Below are positions 16,715-26,784 of a stretch of DNA of 64,000 bases, one piece after another; the stretch's first letter is position 1; the number at the start of each line of letters is the position of its first letter. A program made the position numbers and the translations under genes. A model generated the notes under the pieces. The model did no database searches, was not told the origin of the DNA, and saw only the letters and a program-made list of their open reading frames with translations. Origin of the DNA: an uncultured Phycisphaerales bacterium (lineage in GTDB: Bacteria > Planctomycetota > Phycisphaerae > Phycisphaerales > SM1A02); NCBI GenBank assembly GCA_905480395.1, contig CAJQQE010000014.1:124001-188000 (forward strand), read 5' to 3'.

Positions 16715-17686
16715 TCAATAGTGAGGGGTCGGTGGTCGGTACTGGGCCAGATCCGCCTGCTTGAACCACTCGATGGTCCGCTGAAGGCCGTCGCGAAGGG
16801 CGATCTTCGGCTCCCATTTCAATTCGGCCTTGGCCAAACTGATGTCAGGCTTCCGCTGGAGCGGATCGTCCTGAGGCAGTGGTCTGGCTTGAACGATCTC
16901 AACCTTGGTCCCCGCGATTTCGACAACCAGTTCAGCCAATTCCCGAATGGTGAACTCACCGGGATTTCCGATGTTCACCGGTCCGTGAAAGTCTTCCGGC
17001 CCGTTCATCATCGCCTGAAAGGCATCCAAGAGATCGTCGCAGTAGCAGAACGAACGCGACTGGCTACCGTCTCCGTAGATCGTGATCGGCTCGCCGGTCA
17101 GCGCCTGTCGGATGAAGTTGCTGACCACCCGACCGTCATACGGATGCATCCGCGGACCATAGGTATTGAAGATGCGAACGACCCGAATATCGACTTTGTG
17201 CTGGCGGTAGTAATCGAACATCAACGTCTCGGCGGCCCGCTTGCCTTCGTCGTAACACGCGCGAATGCCGATTGGATTGACGCTTCCGCGGTACGACTCG
17301 GGTTGCGGATGAACCTCCGGATCTCCGTACACCTCACTGGTCGAGGCATGCAGGATCCTCGCTCCCAGTCGCTTGGCGAGCCCCAGCATGTTGATCGCGC
17401 CCATGACCGAAGTCTTGATCGTCTTGATCGGGTTGTACTGGTAGTGACCCGGTGCGGCGGGACAGGCGAGGTTATAGATCTGGTCGACTTCAGCCTTGTA
17501 GGGATCGATCACGTCGTGGCGGATGAACTCGAAGTTCGGCCGGCCGATCAGGTGTTCGATGTTGGACTTTTGGCTCGTGAAGAGATTATCGAGGCAGAGC
17601 ACCTGATGCCCCTGATCGACGAGGCGATCGCAGAGATGTGAGCCGAGAAAACCGGCGCCGCCGGTAACAAGAATCCGCTTGACCAT
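16715..17686 (-). CDS. UDP-glucuronate decarboxylase (UDP-xylose synthase family SDR)
   Basis: An extended short-chain dehydrogenase of 323 residues that most closely fits UDP-glucuronic acid decarboxylases, making UDP-xylose for surface polysaccharides. It has the NAD-binding [10 protein letters not shown] (residues 9-18), the decarboxylase-like [19 protein letters not shown], the ST-SEVYGDP catalytic serine region, the catalytic pair Y145/K149 in ACYDEGKR, and [20 protein letters not shown]. The ACYDEGKR and CPASPxxYQ-type motifs are typical of UXS rather than UDP-glucose 4-epimerase. The start is a normal ATG with GGAGCT upstream. It is divergent from anmK. Confidence 0.88.
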   Translation of the reverse strand: MVKRILVTGGAGFLGSHLCDRLVDQGHQVLCLDNLFTSQKSNIEHLIGRPNFEFIRHDVIDPYKAEVDQIYNLACPAAPGHYQYNPIKTIKTSVMGAINMLGLAKRLGARILHASTSEVYGDPEVHPQPESYRGSVNPIGIRACYDEGKRAAETLMFDYYRQHKVDIRVVRIFNTYGPRMHPYDGRVVSNFIRQALTGEPITIYGDGSQSRSFCYCDDLLDAFQAMMNGPEDFHGPVNIGNPGEFTIRELAELVVEIAGTKVEIVQARPLPQDDPLQRKPDISLAKAELKWEPKIALRDGLQRTIEWFKQADLAQYRPPTPHY

Positions 17687-17760
17687 GTGACTGAGCTCCT
17701 GTGGGATGACGTCCTGAGTCGATCCCGAACCGTACAGTACCCAAAACCGAACCGATCACC

Positions 17761-18936
17761 TTGCGACCCCGCCTGGATACGACCCTCTTGGACCAACTTC
17801 GACATGCCCTTGGATTCATGACCGGGACGAGCATTGATGGCATCGATGCGGCGATGATCGAGATCACGGGTCATGGCGCGGGGATGTCGGCTCGGCTCCT
17901 TCGTCAGGTTCACGAACCGATCGGTGAACTCGCCGAGCCGCTGCGGGCGTTCGCGAGGGGCGGGAGACTGACCGCCGTCGAAGTCGCCTCCCTCGCGCGT
18001 CGATTCGGCGAACGCCACGCCAGGGTGTTCGAAGCCCACTTCGCGACCGAGCCACTCGACATCATCGTGGTCCATGGCCAGACCGTCTGTCATGCCCCCC
18101 CGGATTCGCTCCAACTGATCAACCCCTGGCCGCTGGCCGCGATCGCCCCGTGTCCCGTGATGTACGACCTGCGGGGTGAGGATCTGGCCATCGGCGGCCA
18201 AGGCGCGCCGATCACCCCGATTGCGGATGCCATCCTCTATCAAGACCAACGCGACCCCGATACCGCACTCGCCATCGTCAACCTCGGAGGCTTCATCAAC
18301 GCCACGCTGCTTCCATCCATGAAGACCGGAACGGACCTCTTCGATGGTCTCGCGGGATTCGATTGCTGCCCCTGCAACCACCTGCTTGACGCGGCCGCGC
18401 TCGCGGTCATCAATCGCCCCTTCGACCAAGGCGGGAAGATTGCCGTCAGCGGCACGCCGGATGCACTCACCGCATCAGCCTTCGGACGGAAGATTGCGGC
18501 TTTGTTTCATGACGAGCGGAGTGGCGGCGATGGTGACGAACACCGGGACGAAGCGGTGGCCCTCGTCCGCGCTGCGGGCACTCCCGCGGACGGGCTCGCA
18601 ACGATCTGCCAGGCGATCGGCATCGCGCTCCACGACTGCATCTCGTCGGCGAGCCGGCGATTCGGATCGGCCCAACCCTCAAGCCTGATCCTGGCCGGCG
18701 GCGGCGTCCTCAACGAATGCCTCGTCGACGCGATTCGCACCGCCTTCCCCCCTTCCACCGATGTTCGAACCTCGGACGAATTCGGCCTCCCCGCCCAGGC
18801 TCGCGAAAGTGCCGGAATGGCGACACTCGGCGCCCTCGCCTGCGACGGCGTCTCGATCACTGAATCTTCGATCACCGGCCGACGACTCGGGACTCTCTCC
18901 GGCCCCAGCATCACCCGAAGCCGGTTTTCTTCATGA
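17761..18936 (+). CDS. anmK: Anhydro-N-acetylmuramic acid kinase
   Basis: AnmK phosphorylates and opens 1,6-anhydroMurNAc recovered from cell-wall turnover. The 391-residue protein has GFMTGTSIDGIDAAMIEI near the N-terminus, VHGQTVCHAPP, TPIADAIL, AIVNLGGFINAT with the ATP-binding NLGG, FDCCPCNHLLDA and a late LAGGGVLNECLVDAI. The start is a TTG; no ATG or GTG exists between the upstream in-frame stop and the first domain strand, and no ribosome-binding site is obvious. It implies that this cell makes and recycles peptidoglycan, notable for a presumed planctomycete. Confidence 0.93.
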   Translation: MRPRLDTTLLDQLRHALGFMTGTSIDGIDAAMIEITGHGAGMSARLLRQVHEPIGELAEPLRAFARGGRLTAVEVASLARRFGERHARVFEAHFATEPLDIIVVHGQTVCHAPPDSLQLINPWPLAAIAPCPVMYDLRGEDLAIGGQGAPITPIADAILYQDQRDPDTALAIVNLGGFINATLLPSMKTGTDLFDGLAGFDCCPCNHLLDAAALAVINRPFDQGGKIAVSGTPDALTASAFGRKIAALFHDERSGGDGDEHRDEAVALVRAAGTPADGLATICQAIGIALHDCISSASRRFGSAQPSSLILAGGGVLNECLVDAIRTAFPPSTDVRTSDEFGLPAQARESAGMATLGALACDGVSITESSITGRRLGTLSGPSITRSRFSS

Positions 18937-19020
18937 AATCTAAATCTTGTCCTCACATTCCCCAAGCGTGCTCGGACAATACTCCTCTCCATTCGAATCT
19001 CACCTACGTGGATCGCTGAC

Positions 19021-19746
19021 GTGCCTACCCAGGTCCTTATTGTTGAAGACGAGCCTGAAATCGCGGAGTTGATCGAGTTTCATCTCAGCCGAGAGGGATT
19101 GAATTGCTCAATCATCCATTCCGGCCGAGCTGCCCTCGACGCCATTCAACGCAACCCTCCCAACCTCATCGTGCTTGATCGCATGCTGCCGGACGTGGAC
19201 GGGATTGATGTCTGTCGCAAATTGAAGTCCGAGCCATCGACGCGGAACATCCCGATCATCATGGTGACGGCGAAAGGCGAGGACGCCGATGTGATCTCCG
19301 GAATCGAGGTCGGTGCCGAGGATTACGTGGTCAAGCCTTTTAGCCCGAAGGTGCTGGTCGCACGAGTCACCAGTATTCTTCGCCGCCAAGACGATTTCTT
19401 TATCGAAGATTCCGCGACGTCGAGCGACCGGATATCGCTTTTTGAGAATCGCTTGGTGATCGACACGGCCCGGCATCGAGTTCTCGTGGACCATGAAGTT
19501 CTGACGCTCACGTTCACGGAATTCAGCCTCTTGCGGTATCTTGCCAGCCGTCCTGGATTCGTCCGCTCCCGCGACCAGATCATCGCCGCGGTCCATGGAC
19601 GATCCACGGTGTTGTCCACTCGAACCGTGGACGTCCACATCACCGCCCTCCGGCGGAAACTGGGTGAATTAGGCAAGTGCATCGAGACGGTCCGAGGCGT
19701 GGGATACCGGTTCCAAGACGGGATCCACGCCGCCACACAAGGCTGA
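19021..19746 (+). CDS. phoB: Phosphate-type response regulator, PhoB/OmpR family
   Basis: A 241-residue two-domain regulator. The receiver domain has the acidic pair E9/D10, the phospho-accepting D53 (IVLDRMLPD), T83 and K105 (VVKPFSP). The winged-helix output domain is at about residues 140-235, with the recognition-helix region TRTVDVHITALRRKLG and ending VRGVGYRF. It starts with GTG. It lies directly upstream of the phoR-type kinase and the pst genes, so phosphate control is the natural role. It would bind direct repeats at pst promoters; I did not find a convincing Pho box. Confidence 0.92.
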   Translation: MPTQVLIVEDEPEIAELIEFHLSREGLNCSIIHSGRAALDAIQRNPPNLIVLDRMLPDVDGIDVCRKLKSEPSTRNIPIIMVTAKGEDADVISGIEVGAEDYVVKPFSPKVLVARVTSILRRQDDFFIEDSATSSDRISLFENRLVIDTARHRVLVDHEVLTLTFTEFSLLRYLASRPGFVRSRDQIIAAVHGRSTVLSTRTVDVHITALRRKLGELGKCIETVRGVGYRFQDGIHAATQG

Positions 19747-19798
19747 GAACATCAAACTGGGACGAAGTCTTCTCGGGCGAATCGCCTTCACCCTCATC

Positions 19799-21511
19799 GT
19801 GGTGCAGGCCGCCGTATCGCTCCTTCTGATGACCTCGATTGCGGATTCCGTTCGCGAGTTCCACCGCGAGGATCTCCAGAAAGAACTTCTGAGCGACGCC
19901 ACCGTCCTTGCCGCCACCATTCAGGATTCGACGAATCCGCCTCGTCTCCCGGATTCGGTCGCCCGGGCCGCCGCAAGCGAAGGTCTCCGACTCACGCTGA
20001 TCGCGTCGGACGGACGCGTTCTCCAAGACAACGAGAGTCCTGCCGCCGACATGGACAACCACGCGGGTCGACCTGAGATCGCCGAAGCGCTCCGGTCGGG
20101 ATCTGGAAAGTCCATCAGATTCAGTCAGACCGTGGGCGCGGATCTCGTCTACGCCGCGATCGCGAGGCCTCGTCCCAACGGCGGATCGGTGATTCTCCGC
20201 GTCAGCCAACCACTCTCTCTGGTCACCGCCACCGAGCGTCGGATCACCACCGCCATCGGCGTCGCGCTCTCGGCCGCCGTGCTCATCACGCTTCTCACGC
20301 TGATCCTCCTCTCTCGTTCCATCTCGAGCCGAACCCGCCGGGCAGCTTCGGCCGCGAAACGGTTCGCAGCCGGAGACTTCACCGGCCGCCTTCAAGAAGA
20401 CGGCCCCATCGAAATGAGCGGGCTGGCCCGATCGCTCAACGGCATGGCCGAAGAACTCGACTCCAGCATCTCCGCACTCCAACTCCAGACCTCCGAAATG
20501 CTCGCCATCCTGCAGTCAATGTCCAACGCAGTGATCGCACTCGATCGCGAGCATCGGATCATCCGTCTGAATAATGCGTCGCTTCAGATGTTCGATCTGG
20601 CAGACATTGATCTGAGAGGCCGACTGCTCCAGGAGGTGATCCGCGAACCGGCGCTGCAAGAGGCCGCGGACACCGCCTTGAAATCGAGCATCCGCTTCAC
20701 CGCAGAGATTTCGTTCTCACAGTCGACCAGAATCGCGGAGCTGGTCGCCGAACCGATGACCGACGGTAAAGGAGAGACGATTGGCACCGTGGTGGTCCTC
20801 GAGGAGGTGACGCGGCTGCGACAACTGGAGCGGATTCGCACGGACTTCGCGGCCAACGTGAGCCATGAGCTGCGAACGCCGATCACCTCGATCGGCGGCT
20901 ACGCGGAAATCCTCCAGGACACCGATGACCCCGACATGATCCGCAAATGCGCCGACGTTATCGTCCGCAATACCCATCGACTTTCCGCGATTATCGAAGA
21001 CCTTCTCGCACTGGCGAGGATCGAGGACCCACAGCGACGTTCGATGCTCGATCTAGAGCCCGTGCGGATCAGCTCGGTGATCGATTCCGTCATTCACTCG
21101 ACCAAAGAGTCCGCGGAGGCTCAGAGCGTTTCGCTGATCGCTCGAATCGATGGTGACCCGGTCGCCAGAGGAACCCATCCGTTGCTGGAGCAGGCCATCA
21201 GCAATCTCGTCAGCAACGCGATCAAGTACGGCGGTGGCGAAGCCCCGATCGAGATTCGATGCTCGACCACCGATCAGGGATTGGTTCGAATTGATGTCGA
21301 GGACTTCGGACCCGGCATCGCCCACGAACATTTGGATCGGATCTTCGAGCGGTTCTATCGGGTCGACCGGAGTCGAAGCCGGGAACTTGGGGGCACCGGC
21401 CTGGGCCTCGCGATCGTGAAGCACATCGCTGGCGTCCTGGGTGGAAGCATCGAGGCCCGATCGCAACTCGGGGTCGGTTCGATCTTCACAATCACCCTCC
21501 CGTCGGGCTGA
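19799..21511 (+). CDS. phoR: Phosphate sensor histidine kinase, PhoR-like
   Basis: Given from the first canonical start (GTG), the kinase is 570 residues: TM1, a periplasmic stretch of about 110 residues, TM2 (about 142-168, VALSAAVLITLLTLILL), HAMP, a PAS-like region (VIALDREHRIIRLNN), HisKA with H356 in VSHELRTPITS, and HATPase with N-box ISNLVSNAIKYG, DFGPGI and GGTGLGLAIVK. The GTG cuts TM1; the open frame continues upstream (KLGRSLLGRIAFTLIV) with no ATG/GTG/TTG before a stop near 19666. A CTG (19757) or another non-standard start just after the phoB stop is therefore likely. It autophosphorylates and signals to the upstream PhoB. Confidence 0.9.
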   Translation: MVQAAVSLLLMTSIADSVREFHREDLQKELLSDATVLAATIQDSTNPPRLPDSVARAAASEGLRLTLIASDGRVLQDNESPAADMDNHAGRPEIAEALRSGSGKSIRFSQTVGADLVYAAIARPRPNGGSVILRVSQPLSLVTATERRITTAIGVALSAAVLITLLTLILLSRSISSRTRRAASAAKRFAAGDFTGRLQEDGPIEMSGLARSLNGMAEELDSSISALQLQTSEMLAILQSMSNAVIALDREHRIIRLNNASLQMFDLADIDLRGRLLQEVIREPALQEAADTALKSSIRFTAEISFSQSTRIAELVAEPMTDGKGETIGTVVVLEEVTRLRQLERIRTDFAANVSHELRTPITSIGGYAEILQDTDDPDMIRKCADVIVRNTHRLSAIIEDLLALARIEDPQRRSMLDLEPVRISSVIDSVIHSTKESAEAQSVSLIARIDGDPVARGTHPLLEQAISNLVSNAIKYGGGEAPIEIRCSTTDQGLVRIDVEDFGPGIAHEHLDRIFERFYRVDRSRSRELGGTGLGLAIVKHIAGVLGGSIEARSQLGVGSIFTITLPSG

Positions 21512-21693
21512 AGGCCCCTCGAGCAATGCCCTCAGCGAGCGCCGGTGGCCCGTTGGCCCGCTGCCGATTGATCAAACACTTTGCGCCACCTTCACGCGTT
21601 CTGAACACGCGGCGGAGATCCTCTGCCCGTCGCGAGGAACGTCTTCTCGACCCAGATTCAGGCCCCTCCATCGAAACCCACCTGGAACCCCAC

Positions 21694-22695
21694 ATGCAAC
21701 TCGGACGTCGAATTGTCACCACCGCCGGAATCGCAGCCATGACCATGGCCCTCCTTGGGGCCAACGGCACACAGGATCTTCGCCGCCTCCGAGGATCCAT
21801 CACGATCGATGGTTCCTCCACCGTTTACCCCATCACGGAAGCCATCGCGGAATCGTTCAAGAAGGCCGCCCCCAATGTGAAGGTCACCGTCGGAGTCTCC
21901 GGCACGGGTGGAGGCTTCAAACGGTTCGCCGCCAACGAGATCGAGATCTCCGATGCCTCCCGACCGATCAAGGGATCTGAGTCAAAGGCTTGCCTGGAAG
22001 CTGGCGTCGAGTACATCGAGATACCGGTCGCCTACGACGGTCTCACGATCGTGGTGAACAAGGGCAACTACTGGGCCGACTCGATGACCGTAGAGGACCT
22101 CAAGAAGATTTTCCTGAGCGACTCCGCGCCGAAGACCTGGAACGCCGTTCGCCCCGAGTGGCCGGATCGAGCGATCAAGATCTACTCACCGGGCACCGAT
22201 TCCGGCACCTTCGACTACTTCAAGGAAGTCGTCGCCGGAAAGAAAGGCACGATTCGCAGCGACATGAGCGTCTCCGAGGACGACAACGTCTTGGTCCGTG
22301 GTGTTGCCGGAGATGAAGGCGCCATTGGCTTCTTTGGTGCGGCGTATTACTTCGAGAACAAGGAATCATTAAAGGCTGTTTCCATCCGAAACAACGCCGG
22401 AAATGATGTTCTCCCGTCCGCAACGACCATCGAAAACGGGAGTTACAACCCCTTCAGCCGCCCACTCTTCATCTACGTCAAGGCACGTTCCGCCCGGAAG
22501 CCGTACGTCCGGGCCTTCGTCGAGTTCTATCTCAAGAACGCCTCCTCCGCCGCCCGCGAGGTCGGATACGTCGGACTTCCCGACGCCATCTACCAACGCG
22601 CTTCCAAAGCGTTCGAAGCGGGCCGAACCGGCAGTTCGTACCTCGACGAGAACGGCAAGAAGAAGACTGGCCCGATCACCGACCTCTACAAGTGA
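21694..22695 (+). CDS. pstS: Phosphate ABC transporter substrate-binding protein PstS
   Basis: The periplasmic phosphate receptor of 333 residues. The ATG at 21694 opens a signal peptide (VTTAGIAAMTMALLGANG); the frame is open further upstream but lacks sense there. The mature domain begins GSITIDGSSTVYPITEAIAE, the canonical phosphate-binding strand, with VGVSGTGGGFKRFAANEI, DASRPIKGSE and SPGTDSGTFDYFKEVV lining the site. It belongs to the PstS type lacking a lipobox. About 180 bases separate it from phoR, long enough for its own promoter. Confidence 0.95.
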   Translation: MQLGRRIVTTAGIAAMTMALLGANGTQDLRRLRGSITIDGSSTVYPITEAIAESFKKAAPNVKVTVGVSGTGGGFKRFAANEIEISDASRPIKGSESKACLEAGVEYIEIPVAYDGLTIVVNKGNYWADSMTVEDLKKIFLSDSAPKTWNAVRPEWPDRAIKIYSPGTDSGTFDYFKEVVAGKKGTIRSDMSVSEDDNVLVRGVAGDEGAIGFFGAAYYFENKESLKAVSIRNNAGNDVLPSATTIENGSYNPFSRPLFIYVKARSARKPYVRAFVEFYLKNASSAAREVGYVGLPDAIYQRASKAFEAGRTGSSYLDENGKKKTGPITDLYK

Positions 22696-22791
22696 TGGTC
22701 CGGGTCTGACCACGCCGTCCTGGTCCGGGGTCCTCCGAGACCCCGGGCCAACGGGCTTGGTGGTTCCAAGAACACAACCGAACGGAACCTG

Positions 22792-23769
22792 ATGCCGACC
22801 GCGTCCCCGCAGCCCGAAAACCAAACCCTCGCCGAACTCTGCGGAAGAGGAAGACCACGCAGTGTGATCCTGCGATTGTTTCAAGAGGGGACCGTCCGCG
22901 GTCTCCTCGTCGGCTGCGCCATGTTCTCGATCCTGATCACCACCTTGATCATCGGCATCCTCGCGTACGAGACCGCTCGCTTCCTGCAGGACGTCTCTGT
23001 CGTGGACTTCCTCACCGGTCTCGAATGGAACCCCCTTCTCGGTGCTGACCGTCACTTCGGAATCTGGCCGCTGATCGTTGGCACGCTTCTGGTCACGCTG
23101 GTGGCGGCGGTTTTTGCCCTTCCGATCGGGTTGGTCACCGCGATCTTTCTGAGCGAGTACGCACCGCCTTGGCTCCGCGCGATCCTCAAGCCAATTCTCG
23201 AAGTTCTGGCAGGAATTCCGACCGTGGTCTACGGATTCTTCGCCCTGATCGTGATCACCCCCGCGTTGCAAGGGCTCGGTCGATTGGTCACGGGCGAGAA
23301 CACGTTCGGCGCCTACAGCGCCGGTGCCGCGGGAATCGCGGTCGGCATCATGATCCTCCCCATCGTGACCAGCCTCTCGGAAGACGCCATCCGCGCCGTT
23401 CCGAAGGGCCTTCGCGACGGGGCCTTCGCCCTCGGCTCGACCAAGTTCGACACTTCAGTCAAGGTCGTGGTGCCGGCCGCGTTGAGCGGAATCATGGCGT
23501 CCTACCTGCTTGCCATCACCCGTGCGGTCGGCGAGACCATGATTGTGGCGTTGGCGGCCGGAGGGCTGGCGCAGATGACGGTCCTACCCTGGGAACAGGT
23601 GCAGACCATGACCGCGTACATGGTTCAGATCTTCCTTGGCGACGCCCCCGCGACCGGCGTTGAATATAAGTCGAGTTTCGCCGTCGCTGGCGTGCTCTTT
23701 CTGATGACGTTTCTGCTCACGTTTGCCGGCTACCGCATTCTTCTCCGATTCCGGGAGGAATACGAGTGA
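22792..23769 (+). CDS. pstC: Phosphate ABC transporter permease PstC
   Basis: Inner-membrane permease, 325 residues, about six transmembrane helices. The N-terminal soluble tail (residues 1-27) precedes TM1 (GCAMFSILITTLIIGIL). The cytoplasmic EAA-type loop for PstB contact is DAIRAVPKGLRDGAFALGST followed by ITRAVGETMIVALAAG. Its stop overlaps the PstA start (GTGA), so the two permeases are made together in equal amounts. Confidence 0.94.
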   Translation: MPTASPQPENQTLAELCGRGRPRSVILRLFQEGTVRGLLVGCAMFSILITTLIIGILAYETARFLQDVSVVDFLTGLEWNPLLGADRHFGIWPLIVGTLLVTLVAAVFALPIGLVTAIFLSEYAPPWLRAILKPILEVLAGIPTVVYGFFALIVITPALQGLGRLVTGENTFGAYSAGAAGIAVGIMILPIVTSLSEDAIRAVPKGLRDGAFALGSTKFDTSVKVVVPAALSGIMASYLLAITRAVGETMIVALAAGGLAQMTVLPWEQVQTMTAYMVQIFLGDAPATGVEYKSSFAVAGVLFLMTFLLTFAGYRILLRFREEYE

Positions 23770-25007
23770 ACGACGCCAGACCAAATTCGAACCATTTTCA
23801 GAAGCTGATCGACCGTGGAGTACCACGAACATCCGCCGCAAGAGTCCGCATAGACCGCGCATTCTCGATCATCTGTCTCGGCATCACGCTCATCGCGGTG
23901 CTCGCCCTCGCACTGCTTCTCGCGAGCATTCTGATCGAGGGATTCCCCGGGCTCTCGTGGTCCTTCATCGAGCGTTACGCCTCCCGGATTCCCGACCAGG
24001 CCGGGATCAAGGCCCCGTTGTTTGGATCAATCTGGGTCGCCTCGATCTGCGCCATCGTGGCCCTGCCCGTCGGGGTGGCGACCGCGGTCTATCTCGAAGA
24101 ATTCGCCGCCAAGAACCGCGTCACCAACTTCTTGCGGATCAACATTTCGAATCTGGCCGGCGTCCCATCGATCGTCTACGGCATCCTCGGACTGACCCTG
24201 TTCGTGCGAATGTTTGGCCTCTTCGGTCCGATTCAGAACCCTTCATTCGAGATCGGCGGCGAGACGTTCGCAATCTACTACGACTCGACGGGCGAGCCTC
24301 TCCGAGTGCCCGTCACCAGCAGAAACGAGACCCCGTCGCTCACCACCGGATCGATCGGCTACATCCAAGACGTTCTCGATGGGCCAGACGGCGAGTTGAT
24401 TTTCACCAACAACTGGACACCGATACCCCTCACCATCGTCAACGGCGACACCGAGTTCACGCCGGCGTATGGCGTCATTTCCGCGATCGACGTGGTCGAG
24501 CCCATCGACTACGAGATCCAGAAACCTTGGTATTACGTGCAATTCCCCTTCGGCCAGACGGTGCTGGCCGGTGGCTTGACGCTCATGCTGGTGGTGCTAC
24601 CGGTGGTGATCATCAGTTCCCAAGAAGCGCTGCGATCCGTACCTCGTTCACTGCGAGCGGGCTCGATGGCCATGGGGGCCACGCGTCTCCAGACCGTCTT
24701 TAGAGTCACACTCCCCGCATCGATTCCGATGATCATGACCGGAGCGATCCTCGCGATGAGCCGAGCGATCGGTGAGGCGGCGCCGATCTTGGTTCTCGGC
24801 GTCGCGTTGTTCATCACCGACGTCCCACAAAGCCTGATGGACGCCTTCACCGTCCTCCCCATGCAGATCTACAACTGGACCAGTCGTCCGCAGGAGGAGT
24901 TCCGAGCGCTTGCCGCCACCGGCATCATTGTGCTGCTCGTGGTTCTGCTTGCGTTCAATGCGATCGCCGTTCTGATCCGCCAGAAGTTCTCGAGGCCCCT
25001 CCAATGA
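23766..25007 (+). CDS. pstA: Phosphate ABC transporter permease PstA, with extra periplasmic insertion
   Basis: The partner permease, starting at a GTG that overlaps the pstC stop. It is 413 residues, well above the usual 280-300. The permease core is normal: [32 protein letters not shown], the EAA-loop [19 protein letters not shown] and [15 protein letters not shown]. The extra length is a hydrophilic block of about 95 residues (about 155-255), between FVRMFGLFG and the next helix, containing [14 protein letters not shown] and [15 protein letters not shown]. It should lie outside the membrane, near where PstS docks. Confidence 0.93.
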   Translation: MNDARPNSNHFQKLIDRGVPRTSAARVRIDRAFSIICLGITLIAVLALALLLASILIEGFPGLSWSFIERYASRIPDQAGIKAPLFGSIWVASICAIVALPVGVATAVYLEEFAAKNRVTNFLRINISNLAGVPSIVYGILGLTLFVRMFGLFGPIQNPSFEIGGETFAIYYDSTGEPLRVPVTSRNETPSLTTGSIGYIQDVLDGPDGELIFTNNWTPIPLTIVNGDTEFTPAYGVISAIDVVEPIDYEIQKPWYYVQFPFGQTVLAGGLTLMLVVLPVVIISSQEALRSVPRSLRAGSMAMGATRLQTVFRVTLPASIPMIMTGAILAMSRAIGEAAPILVLGVALFITDVPQSLMDAFTVLPMQIYNWTSRPQEEFRALAATGIIVLLVVLLAFNAIAVLIRQKFSRPLQ

Positions 25008-25888
25008 GCCCAACCTCTCCCACCGGAACTCGACCCCCTATGCCGTCCACCAATGCACCCGAGCCACGAAACCGCGGAACCACGGTGGTCGCGTTACCGC
25101 CTCACGTGAATCCGGTCGAGCCAACCAATCCACCCGAGGTCTGCATTCGCTGCAGATCCTTGAACAGTTGGTACGGCGACCTTCAGGCATTGCATTCCGT
25201 GGGACTCGATATCCCGAAGAACCGGGTCAGCGCCTTCATCGGGCCGTCGGGATGCGGAAAGAGCACGCTGCTTCGCTGGTTCAATCGGATGAACGACACC
25301 ATTCCCTCGGCACGGGCGGAAGGCGAGATCACCCTTGACGGTCGGGACCTCCTCGACCCGCGCTGCGATGTGGTGGATCTTCGACGGCGAGTCGGCATGG
25401 TGTTTCAGAAGCCGAATCCGTTTCCCAAGTCGATCTTCGACAACGTCGCGTTCGGACCCAGGCTTCATCGGCGGTACTCGAGATTGGATCTTGAATCCCT
25501 CGTCGAACAGAGCCTTCGTCGAGCCGCGATCTGGGATGAGGTCAAGGACCGGCTAGACCAGAGCGCCTTGGGACTCTCCGGCGGACAACAGCAGCGGCTC
25601 TGCATCGCACGAGCGATCGCGATCGGACCGGAAGTCTTACTGATGGACGAGCCCTGCTCGGCGCTCGATCCCCGGTCCACCGCCGCGATCGAGGACCTGA
25701 TCCGCAACCTTCGGGATCAATACACGATCGTCATCGTCACCCACAATATGCAGCAGGCGGCCAGAGTCTCGGACCGCACCGCGTTCTTCTACAACGGCGC
25801 TCTCATCGAGTCCAACGAGACCGATCTAATCTTCACCAACCCCGCCCATCGCGAGACGGAGGACTACGTCTCCGGTCGTTTCGGCTGA
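25004..25888 (+). CDS. pstB: Phosphate ABC transporter ATP-binding protein PstB
   Basis: The ATPase that powers PstCA. Walker A is [13 protein letters not shown], the Q-loop [15 protein letters not shown] is the PstB-specific version, the signature [16 protein letters not shown], Walker [13 protein letters not shown] and the H-loop VTHNMQQAA. The 294 residues include an N-terminal extension of about 45 residues rich in Pro/Thr before the domain ([14 protein letters not shown]). The ATG overlaps the pstA stop; a second ATG at 25040 would shorten the extension by twelve residues. Confidence 0.96.
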   Translation: MSPTSPTGTRPPMPSTNAPEPRNRGTTVVALPPHVNPVEPTNPPEVCIRCRSLNSWYGDLQALHSVGLDIPKNRVSAFIGPSGCGKSTLLRWFNRMNDTIPSARAEGEITLDGRDLLDPRCDVVDLRRRVGMVFQKPNPFPKSIFDNVAFGPRLHRRYSRLDLESLVEQSLRRAAIWDEVKDRLDQSALGLSGGQQQRLCIARAIAIGPEVLLMDEPCSALDPRSTAAIEDLIRNLRDQYTIVIVTHNMQQAARVSDRTAFFYNGALIESNETDLIFTNPAHRETEDYVSGRFG

Positions 25889-25911
25889 CTCTGAATCAAA
25901 GAGAATCAAGC

Positions 25912-26571
25912 ATGCCCGTCGATCTCGAATCAAACCTCACCAAGCTGCGCCGCGACCTGCTCATCCTCGGCGCCAAGGTCGAACAACGACTCTTTCAGAT
26001 CACCGACGCGATCCTGACCGCGGATGTCGCCGCAGCCCAAGACGTCCGACAGGGAGATGCCGAGATCGATCATGACGATCTCGTCATCGAGGAGGAATGC
26101 GTTCGCCTTCTCGCCCTTGCGGCGCCCGTCGCAACAGACTTGAGGCGGATTCTCGCGATGATGCGGATCAGCGGTGAATTCGAACGGATCGCCGATCTCT
26201 CGAAGGGCATCTCCAAGCGCATCATTCGCGTGAGTTCGATGCCGGCAGTTCGACTTCCCGATCCGCTGGCGGAGATGTGCCACTCGGTTCGCGAGCTCTT
26301 TTCGAAGTCGCTTCGAGCGTTGGCCGATTCCGATTCGAAACTCGCGAGGGAGATTCGACGCGACGACGACCGACTGGATCAACTCCACAAATCCATGCTG
26401 GTCTGGGCTCGCGAGGAGATCCCCAGGGATCCCGAATCGACCAATGCCGCGATTGAGTTACTGGCGATCGCCCAGAGGCTCGAACGCACCGGCGACATCG
26501 CCGTCTCCATCGCCGGCAATCTGATCTATCTGGTCGAAGGAACGGTGGTCCGACACGGCAACGCGGACTAA
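25912..26571 (+). CDS. phoU: Phosphate signalling regulator PhoU
   Basis: PhoU couples transport status of Pst to PhoR and prevents Pho activation when phosphate is ample. The 219-residue all-helical protein carries two PhoU repeats, with metal-site segments DAEIDHDDLVIEEECVRLLA, VATDLRRILAMMRISGEFERIADLS in the first and LLAIAQRLERTGDIAVSIA in the second. It starts 24 bases after pstB, clearly the same operon. Confidence 0.94.
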   Translation: MPVDLESNLTKLRRDLLILGAKVEQRLFQITDAILTADVAAAQDVRQGDAEIDHDDLVIEEECVRLLALAAPVATDLRRILAMMRISGEFERIADLSKGISKRIIRVSSMPAVRLPDPLAEMCHSVRELFSKSLRALADSDSKLAREIRRDDDRLDQLHKSMLVWAREEIPRDPESTNAAIELLAIAQRLERTGDIAVSIAGNLIYLVEGTVVRHGNAD

Positions 26572-26784
26572 CGCGACCGCAGGATGCCCTCGATAAAGAC
26601 CTCAGACTCGGATCTGAGACCGTCGCGCCGCGCGGGCGGTCGGGAATTGTCACGTCATCCACACCACGGGCAGAAGAGGGTCGCCAATCCGGCGAGACTG
26701 GCGTGGCAGGGCTACCACCGATAGCCTGCCGCCTCCGCCCGCCGCCCCTTCGATCGATCAAACCAGAGCGCCTGTGTAGACCCG

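Noticed and set aside
21512-21693. Pho box upstream of pstS
   Set aside because: No direct repeats matching a known PhoB box could be identified with confidence.
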